64,000 nucleotides of DNA. Source: an uncultured bacterium (GTDB lineage: Bacteria; Cyanobacteriota; Vampirovibrionia; Gastranaerophilales; Gastranaerophilaceae). Positions 37,288-45,664 of this stretch are shown piece after piece. Under the pieces are notes generated by a model. That model saw only the letters and a program-made list of their open reading frames with translations, searched no databases and was not told the origin of the DNA. The position numbers and the translations under genes were made by a program. The stretch's first letter is position 1, and each line of letters begins with the position of its first letter. The stretch covers positions 147,461 through 211,460 of the forward strand of contig CADBFN010000001.1 of NCBI GenBank assembly GCA_902794035.1, read 5' to 3'.

Positions 37288-38244
37288 TTAATTACCGTTT
37301 AAAAAACATGCACTGTAGTGATTTGGAATAATTTCTTTCAGCAATGGGATATCCAAGCGGCATTTTTCCATACAGTAATCACATCTTGGGTGAAAACGGC
37401 AACCCTCAATAATTTGCGACAAAGCAGGCGGCTGTCCTTTGATTGTTTCCAGTTTTGAATATTCACTTGAAGGAATTGATTTTAACAAAGCTTTTGAATA
37501 CGGATGATTAGGATTTGAGAAGAAAGTCTGTGTTGAAGCATGTTCAACAATTCTTCCTGCATACATTACCGCAATATTTTGTGAATTTTCACTCACAAGA
37601 GCCAGATCGTGCGTAATCAAAAGAATTGATGTTTGGTTATTTTGCTTAATTTCATTAAGCAATTTCATAATTTGTGCCTGTATAGTAACATCAAGTGCAG
37701 TTGTAGGTTCATCTGCAATTATAATTTCAGCACCTGTTGCCAAAGCCATAGCAATAACCGCACGCTGCTTCATTCCGCCCGAAAATTCATGAGGATAATT
37801 ATTCAAACGTGATTTTGCATCAGGAATTTGAACCGCATCAAACGCCTCTATAGCCTGATTAAAAGCCTCTTTCCCAGACAGATTTTTATGAATTTTTATA
37901 ACTTCCAACAACTGCTCCCCTACCGTATATAAAGGATTCAGAGATGTCATAGGATCCTGAGGTATTAAAGCAATTTTACCTCCGCGAATTTTGCTCATTT
38001 CAGAGGCTTTTTTAGTTAAAATATTTTCTCCGTTGTATAAAATTTCTCCGCTTACAATTTTTGCGGTTTTTGGCAAAAGATTAAGAATACTCATAGCGCT
38101 CATTGTTTTCCCGCAACCGGATTCTCCAACCAAAGCCAGCGTCTGACCTTTTTCCAAAGAAAAAGAAACATCAAAAAGCGCCTGATAAAAATTATCCTCT
38201 GATGCAAAACCTAAATTTAAATTTTTCACCTCTAATATTGACAT
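37288..38244 (-). CDS. Oligo/dipeptide ABC transporter ATP-binding protein (OppD/DppD type)
   Basis: The 318-aa ATPase has Walker A GESGCGKTMS, Q-loop PQDP, signature SGGMKQR, Walker B IIADEPTTALD, and the C-terminal oligopeptide/dipeptide extension GCRFHPRCDYCMEKC with four Cys. No permease, OppF or binding protein lies beside it, so it is an orphan ATPase in this window. Confidence 0.92.
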   Translation of the reverse strand: MSILEVKNLNLGFASEDNFYQALFDVSFSLEKGQTLALVGESGCGKTMSAMSILNLLPKTAKIVSGEILYNGENILTKKASEMSKIRGGKIALIPQDPMTSLNPLYTVGEQLLEVIKIHKNLSGKEAFNQAIEAFDAVQIPDAKSRLNNYPHEFSGGMKQRAVIAMALATGAEIIIADEPTTALDVTIQAQIMKLLNEIKQNNQTSILLITHDLALVSENSQNIAVMYAGRIVEHASTQTFFSNPNHPYSKALLKSIPSSEYSKLETIKGQPPALSQIIEGCRFHPRCDYCMEKCRLDIPLLKEIIPNHYSACFLNGN

Positions 38245-38315
38245 TAAATAAATTATAAATACTTTAAAAAATGAAGTAAATAGTTTTAATGTCGGATATT
38301 TATAGTAATTACTTC

Positions 38316-38347
38316 AAATAAAAGGGCAAAGTTTATCAACTTTGCCC
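38316..38347 (-). terminator. Intrinsic terminator of the 38384 gene
   Basis: GGGCAAAGTT (38324-38333) and AACTTTGCCC (38338-38347) form a perfect 10-bp stem with TATC loop. On the minus strand a TTTTATTTG tract follows. Confidence 0.85.
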
Positions 38348-38383
38348 GCAATATTATAGGGTTATTTATAAAAAAGGGGGTAT

Positions 38384-39061
38384 TTACACTGCGCAATCTG
38401 CCTGTTGTTTTCTTGCAGAATTTGTAAAACTATCGATTAAAGAACCTGCAGCCCAACCTGCAACCGCAAGAATCGGAAGTTTTACAGCTAAACTTTTTAT
38501 ATTGAATGCTTTGGCAAGAGAGCCGCCTTTAATCACTTTTAAAATTCCGCCGCCCAAACCTGCAGCAAGCCCTGCTAAAATTCCTGTTTTCTTGCCGCTG
38601 TTTGATTCTTCATAAAGATTTCCTTTTTCTGTTACACGCAAATTAGGATTTTGGGCTAAAAGTTCCTGATAATACTGTTCTGCCTGATTTTGATCATATG
38701 GGGCTTGCGGCAATTGCTGACCTGCAAAAGGCTGATTATAAGAAATATTTTGAACCTGCGAAGGAACCTGAGCCTGCGGATATTGAACAAATTGCTGTGT
38801 TTGAGGGGCCTGTACCTGAGTCTGAGGAGTGTACATAGGTCCAAAAATGCTTGCTCTTTGTTCTTCCGTAATATTACCTGTCTTTAAGAAATCAGGCATC
38901 ATAAAATCATTTGAATAATTTTTACCGTTAAATCCGGCACTAAATAAACTTCCTGCTATACCGTTATTAATTCCAAAATTATTGGTATAAGGTAATGCTG
39001 AAACTGGTGATGATATTGCTGCATTAACATTACTAACCTGTGTTGATAATTCGTTACCCAT
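38384..39061 (-). CDS. Gln/Pro-rich protein with C-terminal glycine-zipper membrane segment
   Basis: The 225-aa protein has no Sec signal. The N-terminal 60 residues are Ser/Asn-rich and include SAGFNGKNYSNDF, very like SYNGRNFSNQY in the 17225 protein. A low-complexity Q/P/A region (about 78-135) follows, then a hydrophobic C-terminal part (GILAGLAAGLGGGILKVI and LPILAVAGWAAGSLIDS). Function unknown; it may insert in a membrane. SD AAAGG lies before the ATG and a strong terminator follows it. Confidence 0.65.
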   Translation of the reverse strand: MGNELSTQVSNVNAAISSPVSALPYTNNFGINNGIAGSLFSAGFNGKNYSNDFMMPDFLKTGNITEEQRASIFGPMYTPQTQVQAPQTQQFVQYPQAQVPSQVQNISYNQPFAGQQLPQAPYDQNQAEQYYQELLAQNPNLRVTEKGNLYEESNSGKKTGILAGLAAGLGGGILKVIKGGSLAKAFNIKSLAVKLPILAVAGWAAGSLIDSFTNSARKQQADCAV

Positions 39062-39183
39062 AAAATAACCTTTCCTACAAAATAATTAATATAACCCTAC
39101 ATTTATATAAAGTATTTTTGATAAACAAAATTGCCTTTTTCATTACAAATTGTTAATATAACTCTTAAAATTCAATATAACTG

Positions 39184-39189
39184 TATAAT
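39184..39189 (+). promoter_or_regulatory. -10 element TATAAT, leaderless start of chromate transporter gene
   Basis: The perfect TATAAT ends 6 nt before ATG 39196 with no SD. Confidence 0.65.
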
Positions 39190-39195
39190 TAGCAT

Positions 39196-39750
39196 ATGGA
39201 TAAGAATTTTTTTACAATATTCAAAACATTTTTTAAGGTAGGTACGCTATTATTAGGCGGAGGATATGTTATTCTGCCTTTATTAACTTCTGAACTTGTT
39301 GATAAAAAGGGGTGGATAACATCTGATGAATTATGCGAATATTATGCACTGAGCACAAGTTTACCCGGAATAATAGCTGCTAATACCGCAATTTTTACCG
39401 GTAAAAAATTATTAGGCGCAAAAGGTGCTATTGCAGCAATTTTAGGAGTTACTATGCCGGCATTTATTGCTATCATCCTGATTGCATCCATTTTAAGTGA
39501 AATTACAAACATCCAAAGTATTAACTATATATTTTGGGGAGTAGGAATAGGAGTAATCGCACTTTTATTTTTTGCAGTTAGGGAAATGTGGAATAAATGT
39601 GTAACAGATAAATTTTCGGGTATAATTTATACAATATGTCTCATACTCGCACTAAGCGGGAAAATTTCACCGGCTATTATTGTTATTTTTGCCCTTATAG
39701 CAGGTTTGGCGGATCAGTTTATAAAAGACAGGAGATTAAAAAATGATTAA
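39196..39750 (+). CDS. Chromate transporter family protein, half 1
   Basis: The 184-aa CHR protein has the family N-terminal pattern FFKVGTLLLGGGYVILPLL and LPGIIAANTAIFTG. It is a half-length (single-domain) form, paired with the next gene, which overlaps it by 8 nt. Such pairs form heterodimers that export chromate; in anaerobes the true anion is uncertain. Confidence 0.9.
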   Translation: MDKNFFTIFKTFFKVGTLLLGGGYVILPLLTSELVDKKGWITSDELCEYYALSTSLPGIIAANTAIFTGKKLLGAKGAIAAILGVTMPAFIAIILIASILSEITNIQSINYIFWGVGIGVIALLFFAVREMWNKCVTDKFSGIIYTICLILALSGKISPAIIVIFALIAGLADQFIKDRRLKND

Positions 39751-40285
39751 ACTTTATCTTCTGTTATTTGCACAATTTTTTCATATAGGAGTATTCTCTT
39801 TTGGCGGCGGATACGCGACTTTACCATTTTTATACCATATTGCCGATAAATACTATTGGTTTTCACAATCTCAACTGACTGATATGATTGCTATATCATC
39901 AATTACTCCAGGACCAATTGGTGTAAATATGGCGACATTTTCAGGTTTTACTACTGCGGGAATTTTAGGCGCGTTGATTGCAACATCTGCAATTATGATA
40001 CCTTCATTTATTTTTGTTTCTGTCGTATATAATATTCTGGATAAATTTAAAACAAATAAATATGTTATAAGTGCCGTAAAATCCCTGAAACCTGCGGGAT
40101 GTGCAATGTTATCTGCAGTCGGAATTAAATTATTATTTACATCTAATCTTCACCTAATAGGTATATTATGTTTAATCGCATTTTTGATTTCAGGATTTTA
40201 TAAAAAACAAGATCCGATTTTTTACTTGGGAATTTCTGCTATATTCGGACTGATAATAGGACACTTACAATGGATAGGTGTTTAA
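39743..40285 (+). CDS. Chromate transporter family protein, half 2
   Basis: The 180-aa single-domain CHR protein has FFHIGVFSFGGGYATLPFL and SSITPGPIGVNMATFSGF. The ATG lies within the end of the first-half gene, where an AGGAG SD is present. It acts with half 1. Confidence 0.9.
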   Translation: MIKLYLLLFAQFFHIGVFSFGGGYATLPFLYHIADKYYWFSQSQLTDMIAISSITPGPIGVNMATFSGFTTAGILGALIATSAIMIPSFIFVSVVYNILDKFKTNKYVISAVKSLKPAGCAMLSAVGIKLLFTSNLHLIGILCLIAFLISGFYKKQDPIFYLGISAIFGLIIGHLQWIGV

Positions 40286-40436
40286 AGATTTCAAAACGAA
40301 TTGTTAAGTTATTTTAAATAATAATTTTCTGCTTTATTCAGTCATAATAAGAAATAATAAATTTGTATAAAAATTAATATTTTATATAACGCCTTTATTA
40401 TATAATACTTTCAAGAGGAATTATAGAAATAGTATC

Positions 40437-41522
40437 ATGGCAAAAATAAATATATTACAGTGGTTATACAAACATTCACCGGCTAATTTTTACAGTGTTA
40501 CGGATGATGGATGTACAATAATAAAATCAATAAATAACACTTTTTCTGGATATAAATATAACAAAATATTTGTTGAAGAAGATCTGAATAATTTAAGAAA
40601 AATAATAAAAAATTTTAAAAGATTCTCAACAATTTCTGTTTTAATGGCATATTTTATCCTCATATATGGGGTTGTATTTCCAAATTACCAAATACTAAAT
40701 AATTTATACATAAAAATAGGATTAATTATTTTTGCAATACTATTACCTTTTTTGATAATGGCAATAATTTCTAAAATATTTGAAATTTATTTAATAAAAT
40801 CTTTTGGAAATTTTGAAAAAACACATTTTCCTTGTAAAAATTTAATAGAAAATCAATCATACAAAGAATTTAAATTTGAATTATTAAAAATATTTATACT
40901 TCTGCTTACAATAGGCGGAATATATTTATGGATTGGCTCTCCATATAAAACATCTTTGAATTTAATCAACAATGGGAAATATAATGATGCAATCAAAATG
41001 ACAACCTTGTGGTCAAAAATTATTCCCATTGATCCGCATTGGTATTCGCTAAGAGGATATGCAAGATTTTATAATGGTGACTATGATGGTGCTATTGAGG
41101 ATTACGATAAAGCATATGAACTAAGAAATGATGAATATAAAAGTATGAATTTTGACAATAAAATATATATAAAATACTTTCAGAAAAAATATAAATCCGC
41201 ATTGGCAGATTTTGATAATCTGATTAAAAATTCCGAAAATGAAGAAAAAGATTCGCTATTATGGGATAAAGCACAATTTTTATACCATATCGGAAAATAT
41301 AATGACGCGATTAAGATATACAATGATTTGATTATAAAATCAAAAACAGACAAGATATATTTAATAGAAAACAGATTATACTATGAAAGAGCTCAGGTTT
41401 ATGCAAGTATCGGTAAAGAAAAAGAAGCTAGTGCAGATTTAAAAACGGCCGAAGAATTAAATCTTGAAATAGAATATCAAAATTCAATTCCGGAACCGAC
41501 AATTTTACTTGAAGAAATTTAA
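40437..41522 (+). CDS. Membrane protein with C-terminal TPR repeats
   Basis: The 361-aa protein has three membrane helices (about 63-82, 92-113, 151-167), then TPR-like repeats (NNGKYNDAIKMTTLWSK, FYNGDYDGAIEDYDKAYEL, YHIGKYNDAIKIYNDLI). Function unknown; likely an assembly scaffold at the membrane. It is very AT-rich, like the 30510 gene. A distant AGAGGAATT lies about 25 nt upstream, so the translation signal is unclear. Confidence 0.7.
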   Translation: MAKINILQWLYKHSPANFYSVTDDGCTIIKSINNTFSGYKYNKIFVEEDLNNLRKIIKNFKRFSTISVLMAYFILIYGVVFPNYQILNNLYIKIGLIIFAILLPFLIMAIISKIFEIYLIKSFGNFEKTHFPCKNLIENQSYKEFKFELLKIFILLLTIGGIYLWIGSPYKTSLNLINNGKYNDAIKMTTLWSKIIPIDPHWYSLRGYARFYNGDYDGAIEDYDKAYELRNDEYKSMNFDNKIYIKYFQKKYKSALADFDNLIKNSENEEKDSLLWDKAQFLYHIGKYNDAIKIYNDLIIKSKTDKIYLIENRLYYERAQVYASIGKEKEASADLKTAEELNLEIEYQNSIPEPTILLEEI

Positions 41523-41526
41523 TAAA

Positions 41527-41564
41527 AAAAACAGGTATCAAAGAAAAAATTGATACCTGTTTTT
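41527..41564. terminator. Bidirectional intrinsic terminator
   Basis: AAAACAGGTATCAA pairs with TTGATACCTGTTTT around an A-rich loop, between the convergent TPR and tpiA genes. Confidence 0.9.
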
Positions 41565-41581
41565 ATTTTAATTTATCTTAT

Positions 41582-42376
41582 TTATACAGCAACTTTCATT
41601 GTTTTTTCAATGATTTCATTAAAACTGTCAGCTTTTAATGATGCCCCACCGATTAAAGCTCCGTCAATATCTGATTGAGCCATTTGTTCTTCAATTGTAG
41701 AAGGTTTTACAGATCCGCCATATAAAATTCTAATTGAATCAGCAGCACTTTGACCTGCAACTTCTGCGACTACTCCACGAATCATTTTGATAACTCTGTT
41801 TGCTTCCTGTGCATCACAAGATTTTCCTGTTCCGATAGCCCAGATTGGTTCATATGCTATAACTGATTTTGCAACATCTTCTGAAGAAATTCCATCTAAA
41901 GCAGCTCTGATTTGTGACGCAATCCAACTGTCAGTGATGCCTGATTCTCTTTGTTCCAAAGATTCACCACAACATATGATAGGAATTAAACCGCCTGCTA
42001 AAATTGCTTTTGCTTTTTTGTTAATCATTTCATCAGTTTCAGAAAAATATTGTCTTCTTTCTGAATGACCAATAATAATGTAAGAACAACCTGCATCTTT
42101 TGCCATTTCAACAGAAATTTCACCTGTATAAGCTCCTGAAGATTCCCAGTGGCAATTTTGAGCTGCAACGGCTAATTTTGTACCATTACAACCACAATCA
42201 CATGGGATTTCTTTTACCTGATTTAAACAGGTAAATACAGGTGCAATAACAACAGATGGTAATTGAACTGCACTATACTTTGATACAAATGCACTAATTC
42301 CTTCATACAAAGCTTTTGCATCATTTTGAAGCAAATTCATTTTCCAGTTTCCTGCAATAATTGGTTTTCTTGACAT
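41582..42376 (-). CDS. tpiA: Triosephosphate isomerase
   Basis: The glycolytic enzyme interconverts DHAP and glyceraldehyde-3-phosphate. It shows AGNWKMN, IIGHSERRQYF (catalytic His), AYEPIWAIGTG (catalytic Glu) and the C-terminal ILYGGSVKP. I start at ATG 42376, which has AAAGGAGA upstream; an in-frame ATG 24 nt earlier overlaps that SD. It is about 264 aa with a Cys-rich loop near residue 55 (CDCGCN) not usual in the family. Confidence 0.96.
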   Translation of the reverse strand: MSRKPIIAGNWKMNLLQNDAKALYEGISAFVSKYSAVQLPSVVIAPVFTCLNQVKEIPCDCGCNGTKLAVAAQNCHWESSGAYTGEISVEMAKDAGCSYIIIGHSERRQYFSETDEMINKKAKAILAGGLIPIICCGESLEQRESGITDSWIASQIRAALDGISSEDVAKSVIAYEPIWAIGTGKSCDAQEANRVIKMIRGVVAEVAGQSAADSIRILYGGSVKPSTIEEQMAQSDIDGALIGGASLKADSFNEIIEKTMKVAV

Positions 42377-42510
42377 AATTAAATCTCCTTTTTTATTCAC
42401 GATTTACAAACAAATTTTATATTAAACAAAAATTTAATACAACATCAAAGAAATATTGCGAAGAAGGCAAAAATATTGTATAATTAAAATAATCACTGGA
42501 GGATTTGATT

Positions 42511-43086
42511 ATGTTTAGTTATACAGGTTATAAAAAAACAGGTTTTACGTTAGCTGAAGTATTAATTACTTTAGGGGTTATAGGTACTGTTGCAGCAATG
42601 ACAATTCCAAGTTTGATGATGAATTATCAAAGACAAGTTTGGGAATCAAAATTGAAAAAGACTTATTCAATTGCAACAAATGCCTGCGAACGTATGTTAA
42701 TTGAAGAAAATGTGTCTGCCGTAAATGAAACAGATGTATATGCGGGAATTACCAATGAAAAACTCAGAAAATATTTCAAATTAATGTCAGATGGTGCAGA
42801 AGTTTCAGGAAAAGGTTTCTCTATCACATTACCTGACGGAGGTGTATTATATTTAACAGCAGCAGAAAACGGTTTCAATTTTATTACTGATGTCAATGGC
42901 ACTGCTACAAGACCTAATGTAGCAGGTAAAGATATATTTGAATTCAGATTGGATAAGGATTGTGCATATGATAATTCTGTAGGCGAAAATGCATCCACCG
43001 GAGCTAAAGCATTTAAAGTTGTTGTAGAAAATGATTGGAAAATTCCTGACAGTTACTCATCTTCAACATCAAATACCGAGGAGTAA
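42511..43086 (+). CDS. Type IV prepilin-like (pseudopilin) protein
   Basis: The 191-aa protein has a short leader and the prepilin peptidase site G-FTLAE (TGFTLAEVLITLGVIGTVAAM), followed by a hydrophobic helix. The C-terminal part is a globular domain with FITDVNGTATRPNVAGKDIFEF. It would be cut by PilD and form part of a type IV pilus or related filament. The start is ATG 42511, 7 nt after GGAGGA. The next gene is a second prepilin, 2 nt downstream. Confidence 0.88.
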   Translation: MFSYTGYKKTGFTLAEVLITLGVIGTVAAMTIPSLMMNYQRQVWESKLKKTYSIATNACERMLIEENVSAVNETDVYAGITNEKLRKYFKLMSDGAEVSGKGFSITLPDGGVLYLTAAENGFNFITDVNGTATRPNVAGKDIFEFRLDKDCAYDNSVGENASTGAKAFKVVVENDWKIPDSYSSSTSNTEE

Positions 43087-43088
43087 TC

Positions 43089-43805
43089 ATGAATAACAAG
43101 AAAAGTGCATTCACATTTTCGGAAGTAATGATTGGATTAGTAATTATTGGTGTTATTACAGCAATGGTTATTCCTTTCTTTTATAATTCTCATGCTGATA
43201 AAGTTAAAGGAACACAATTAAAAAAAGTTTGCGGACAAATTTCTATTGCTATAAGCAGTATTATATCTGACGAAAGAAGTCAGGATGAGCATGATTTATA
43301 TTATGGGCCTGACACAGGTGAAAGAGAAGAAGAAAATTCCGGTTTTTATTTAACTTCAGCAGGAACAAAAACTTCAAATGACACACAAGGTGCAAAGTAC
43401 TTTCTTAATAAATATTTTAGACATTCAAAAGTAAACTGCGGTCCGGATGGAACAAATGATTGTGTAGGAGCAACATACAAAACACCGAAACAAAAAAACA
43501 TAGGATCTGTTCCAAGCGGATTTTACTGTATAAAAACTACAAATTCTGCAGCTATATGTATGAAATTTGACGAAACAGACAAAGTTTCCAAAATAATTGT
43601 CGATGTAAACGGAGCAGAAAAACCTAATATTACAGGTTCAGATTTGTTCGTAATGTACATTGAAAACAATGGGAATTTAAAAGATTTAGACGAAGATGAA
43701 TCACACTGTAATATGGACAGAAGCAACGAAGAAGCAGGTATCTTAGACTACGCAGCCGGATGTTTCACAAAAGCTGTAGGTAATGGCTGGGTTATGCCTA
43801 AGTAA
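43089..43805 (+). CDS. Second type IV prepilin-like protein
   Basis: The 238-aa protein has KKSAFTFSEVMIGLVIIGVIT followed by a hydrophobic helix. The residue at the cleavage site is Ala (A-FTFSE) instead of the usual Gly, so processing may be altered. The C-terminal domain repeats the pattern IIVDVNGAEKPNITGSDLFVMYI of its neighbour and has several Cys. A minor pilin is likely. Confidence 0.85.
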   Translation: MNNKKSAFTFSEVMIGLVIIGVITAMVIPFFYNSHADKVKGTQLKKVCGQISIAISSIISDERSQDEHDLYYGPDTGEREEENSGFYLTSAGTKTSNDTQGAKYFLNKYFRHSKVNCGPDGTNDCVGATYKTPKQKNIGSVPSGFYCIKTTNSAAICMKFDETDKVSKIIVDVNGAEKPNITGSDLFVMYIENNGNLKDLDEDESHCNMDRSNEEAGILDYAAGCFTKAVGNGWVMPK

Positions 43806-43819
43806 AAATTAATTTGTTC

Positions 43820-44383
43820 TTATCTCAATGCAAACTTGCAACCACAATAATTTTGTCTGTATAGATTCAATGATTTGGAAATTTGATTTGTTTTCAGAAA
43901 TCCGTCATTTTTTCTGAAATTTATAGATGTATATTTCAAATTATACTTATTTGCAATTATTTCGCCTATTTTTGATATTTTATCAAAATTTTTGTGCGGA
44001 CTGATAACAATAGAAGTTGTAAATTCTTCTATCCCAAGTTCTTTGGCTTTTTGAGCAGCATTTTCTAAACGCAGTTCAAAACACTTTTCGCATCTTAAAC
44101 CCTTTTCAGGCTCATTTTCAAAGCCTTTAACATATTCATAATAAACTTCAGGTTCATATTTCCCCTCTATTAATTCACACCCAAAATGTGCACACAAGGT
44201 TCTTTCAGCTTCTAAGCGTTTTTTATATTCATCCTCCGGATATATATTTGGATTATAAAAATAAACCACAACGCAATACCCCATATCTTTTAACAAAGAT
44301 ATGGGATACCCTGAACATATACCGCAACAGGCGTGCAGTAAAATCTTTTTATTAGAATAACAAATGTTTTGGTTTTGCTCCAT
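43820..44383 (-). CDS. queH: Epoxyqueuosine reductase QueH
   Basis: The 187-aa protein reduces epoxyqueuosine to queuosine in tRNA, the non-orthologous replacement for QueG. It shows LLHACCGICSGYP, FYNPNIYPEDEYKKRL, LRCEKCFELRLE, TTSIVISPHKN and a C-terminal YRQNYCGC. The conserved Cys pairs bind an iron-sulfur cluster and second metal. It overlaps the VKOR gene by 32 nt. Confidence 0.94.
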   Translation of the reverse strand: MEQNQNICYSNKKILLHACCGICSGYPISLLKDMGYCVVVYFYNPNIYPEDEYKKRLEAERTLCAHFGCELIEGKYEPEVYYEYVKGFENEPEKGLRCEKCFELRLENAAQKAKELGIEEFTTSIVISPHKNFDKISKIGEIIANKYNLKYTSINFRKNDGFLKTNQISKSLNLYRQNYCGCKFALR

Positions 44384-45578
44384 GTTTAATTAACCATTTT
44401 TTCAATTCCGGATATGCCTTTACACCCATTTCAAAATCTTTTCCGACTTTCATTGAAGGAGTTCCAACCATACCCTTTGAAAATGCATAATCTATATCTT
44501 TGTTGATTGAATCAGCAACTTCTTTAGAGTGTGCATCTTTTTTCAGCTTATCATAATCCAATTCAATACCTGATTCTTTTAAAGCATTAATTACAGAATC
44601 CTCTGTAGAACCTGCTTTTTCAAATAATACAGATTCAACTTCCCAGAATTTGCCTTGTTTTTCAGCCGCCAAACCATATTTTGCATTTATACAAGATCCG
44701 ATATGAAAATCCTGACTCATATATTTATTACAAGACTTGTCTAACGGCATATTATGATGTTCGACTCTTACATTTTTGAATTCTCTGACTACTTTATGCA
44801 CCATAAGATTTGCAGTCCCGCAAATAGGGCATTTATAATCAGAATATACATGCAAAACAACCGCATCTTTATCTGCAGAACCTAAAGTATTACCTTTGAC
44901 TGCATAAATATTTGTCTTTAATTTAAGGAATTCACCAAATGCACGATAACCTTTTAATGCAGGAGAAAATTGTGCACTTGTATATGTCCAGCTTAAAAAT
45001 CCGCCGGCAATTAGCATTACAACTATAAATGCAACTCTGTATGGCACAGGTTTTAATGCTTCCACAAAATCTAGCCAGCTTTGTTTTACAGCACCGATAA
45101 AATGCCCTTCAAGTCCTGCAACTGCAACCAAACCTATGATAAAATTTAAAACATAAGTTACCAAACACATTATGCATAATTTTTTGATTTCAAAATAACT
45201 AATTCCGAATAGTGTCATTGAAATTAAAAAAGAAATTAAACCCAAAGCTGCAATATAATGAAATTTATTTTTAAATACTTCCAAAAATTTGAGGAAAGGA
45301 GCTTTTTTAAGCCAATCCACAATAAGCATGATTCCCATAAATATATACAAAAACAATCCCCAATATGCTAACGGAACACCCAAGAATTGAGATTCAATAG
45401 TTTTTGCAACACCATCACAATCTATAAAATCATTAATTGAGCAAAAACTTGGCAATGCGTGCTGATTGAAATTAGCCTGATAATATATATAAGCAAGATC
45501 TATAGTCACACCAATACCAATTAACACAAGAATCGCAATAATTATGGTTTTCCATATATGTTTTTTATTTTCTTCCAT
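44352..45578 (-). CDS. Vitamin K epoxide reductase - DsbA/thioredoxin fusion
   Basis: The 408-aa inner-membrane disulfide-forming enzyme has a VKOR domain with about five helices, loop cysteines (FCSINDFIDCDG) and the CIMC active site. It is followed by a periplasmic DsbA-like domain with CPIC (YKCPICGTAN) and the cis-Pro region GTPSM. The fusion passes electrons from substrate thiols to quinone; it is typical of Cyanobacteria and their relatives. The start is ATG 45578 with AAGGGAG upstream. Confidence 0.92.
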   Translation of the reverse strand: MEENKKHIWKTIIIAILVLIGIGVTIDLAYIYYQANFNQHALPSFCSINDFIDCDGVAKTIESQFLGVPLAYWGLFLYIFMGIMLIVDWLKKAPFLKFLEVFKNKFHYIAALGLISFLISMTLFGISYFEIKKLCIMCLVTYVLNFIIGLVAVAGLEGHFIGAVKQSWLDFVEALKPVPYRVAFIVVMLIAGGFLSWTYTSAQFSPALKGYRAFGEFLKLKTNIYAVKGNTLGSADKDAVVLHVYSDYKCPICGTANLMVHKVVREFKNVRVEHHNMPLDKSCNKYMSQDFHIGSCINAKYGLAAEKQGKFWEVESVLFEKAGSTEDSVINALKESGIELDYDKLKKDAHSKEVADSINKDIDYAFSKGMVGTPSMKVGKDFEMGVKAYPELKKWLIKHGAKPKHLLF

Positions 45579-45652
45579 TATTTTCTCCCTTCTTAACAAC
45601 TAAATATTACCCTTTAAACATGAATTAATCAACTAATTTTATCAAATTATGC

Positions 45653-45658
45653 TATAAT
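45653..45658 (+). promoter_or_regulatory. Extended -10 TGC-TATAAT, leaderless start of histidine kinase gene
   Basis: TATAAT with an upstream TG ends 6 nt before ATG 45665. No SD is present. Confidence 0.7.
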
Positions 45659-45664
45659 AACCCT

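Noticed and set aside
39196..40285. Frameshifted single chromate transporter gene
   Set aside because: Each half has its own full CHR N-terminal motif; paired half-length CHR genes are a normal form.
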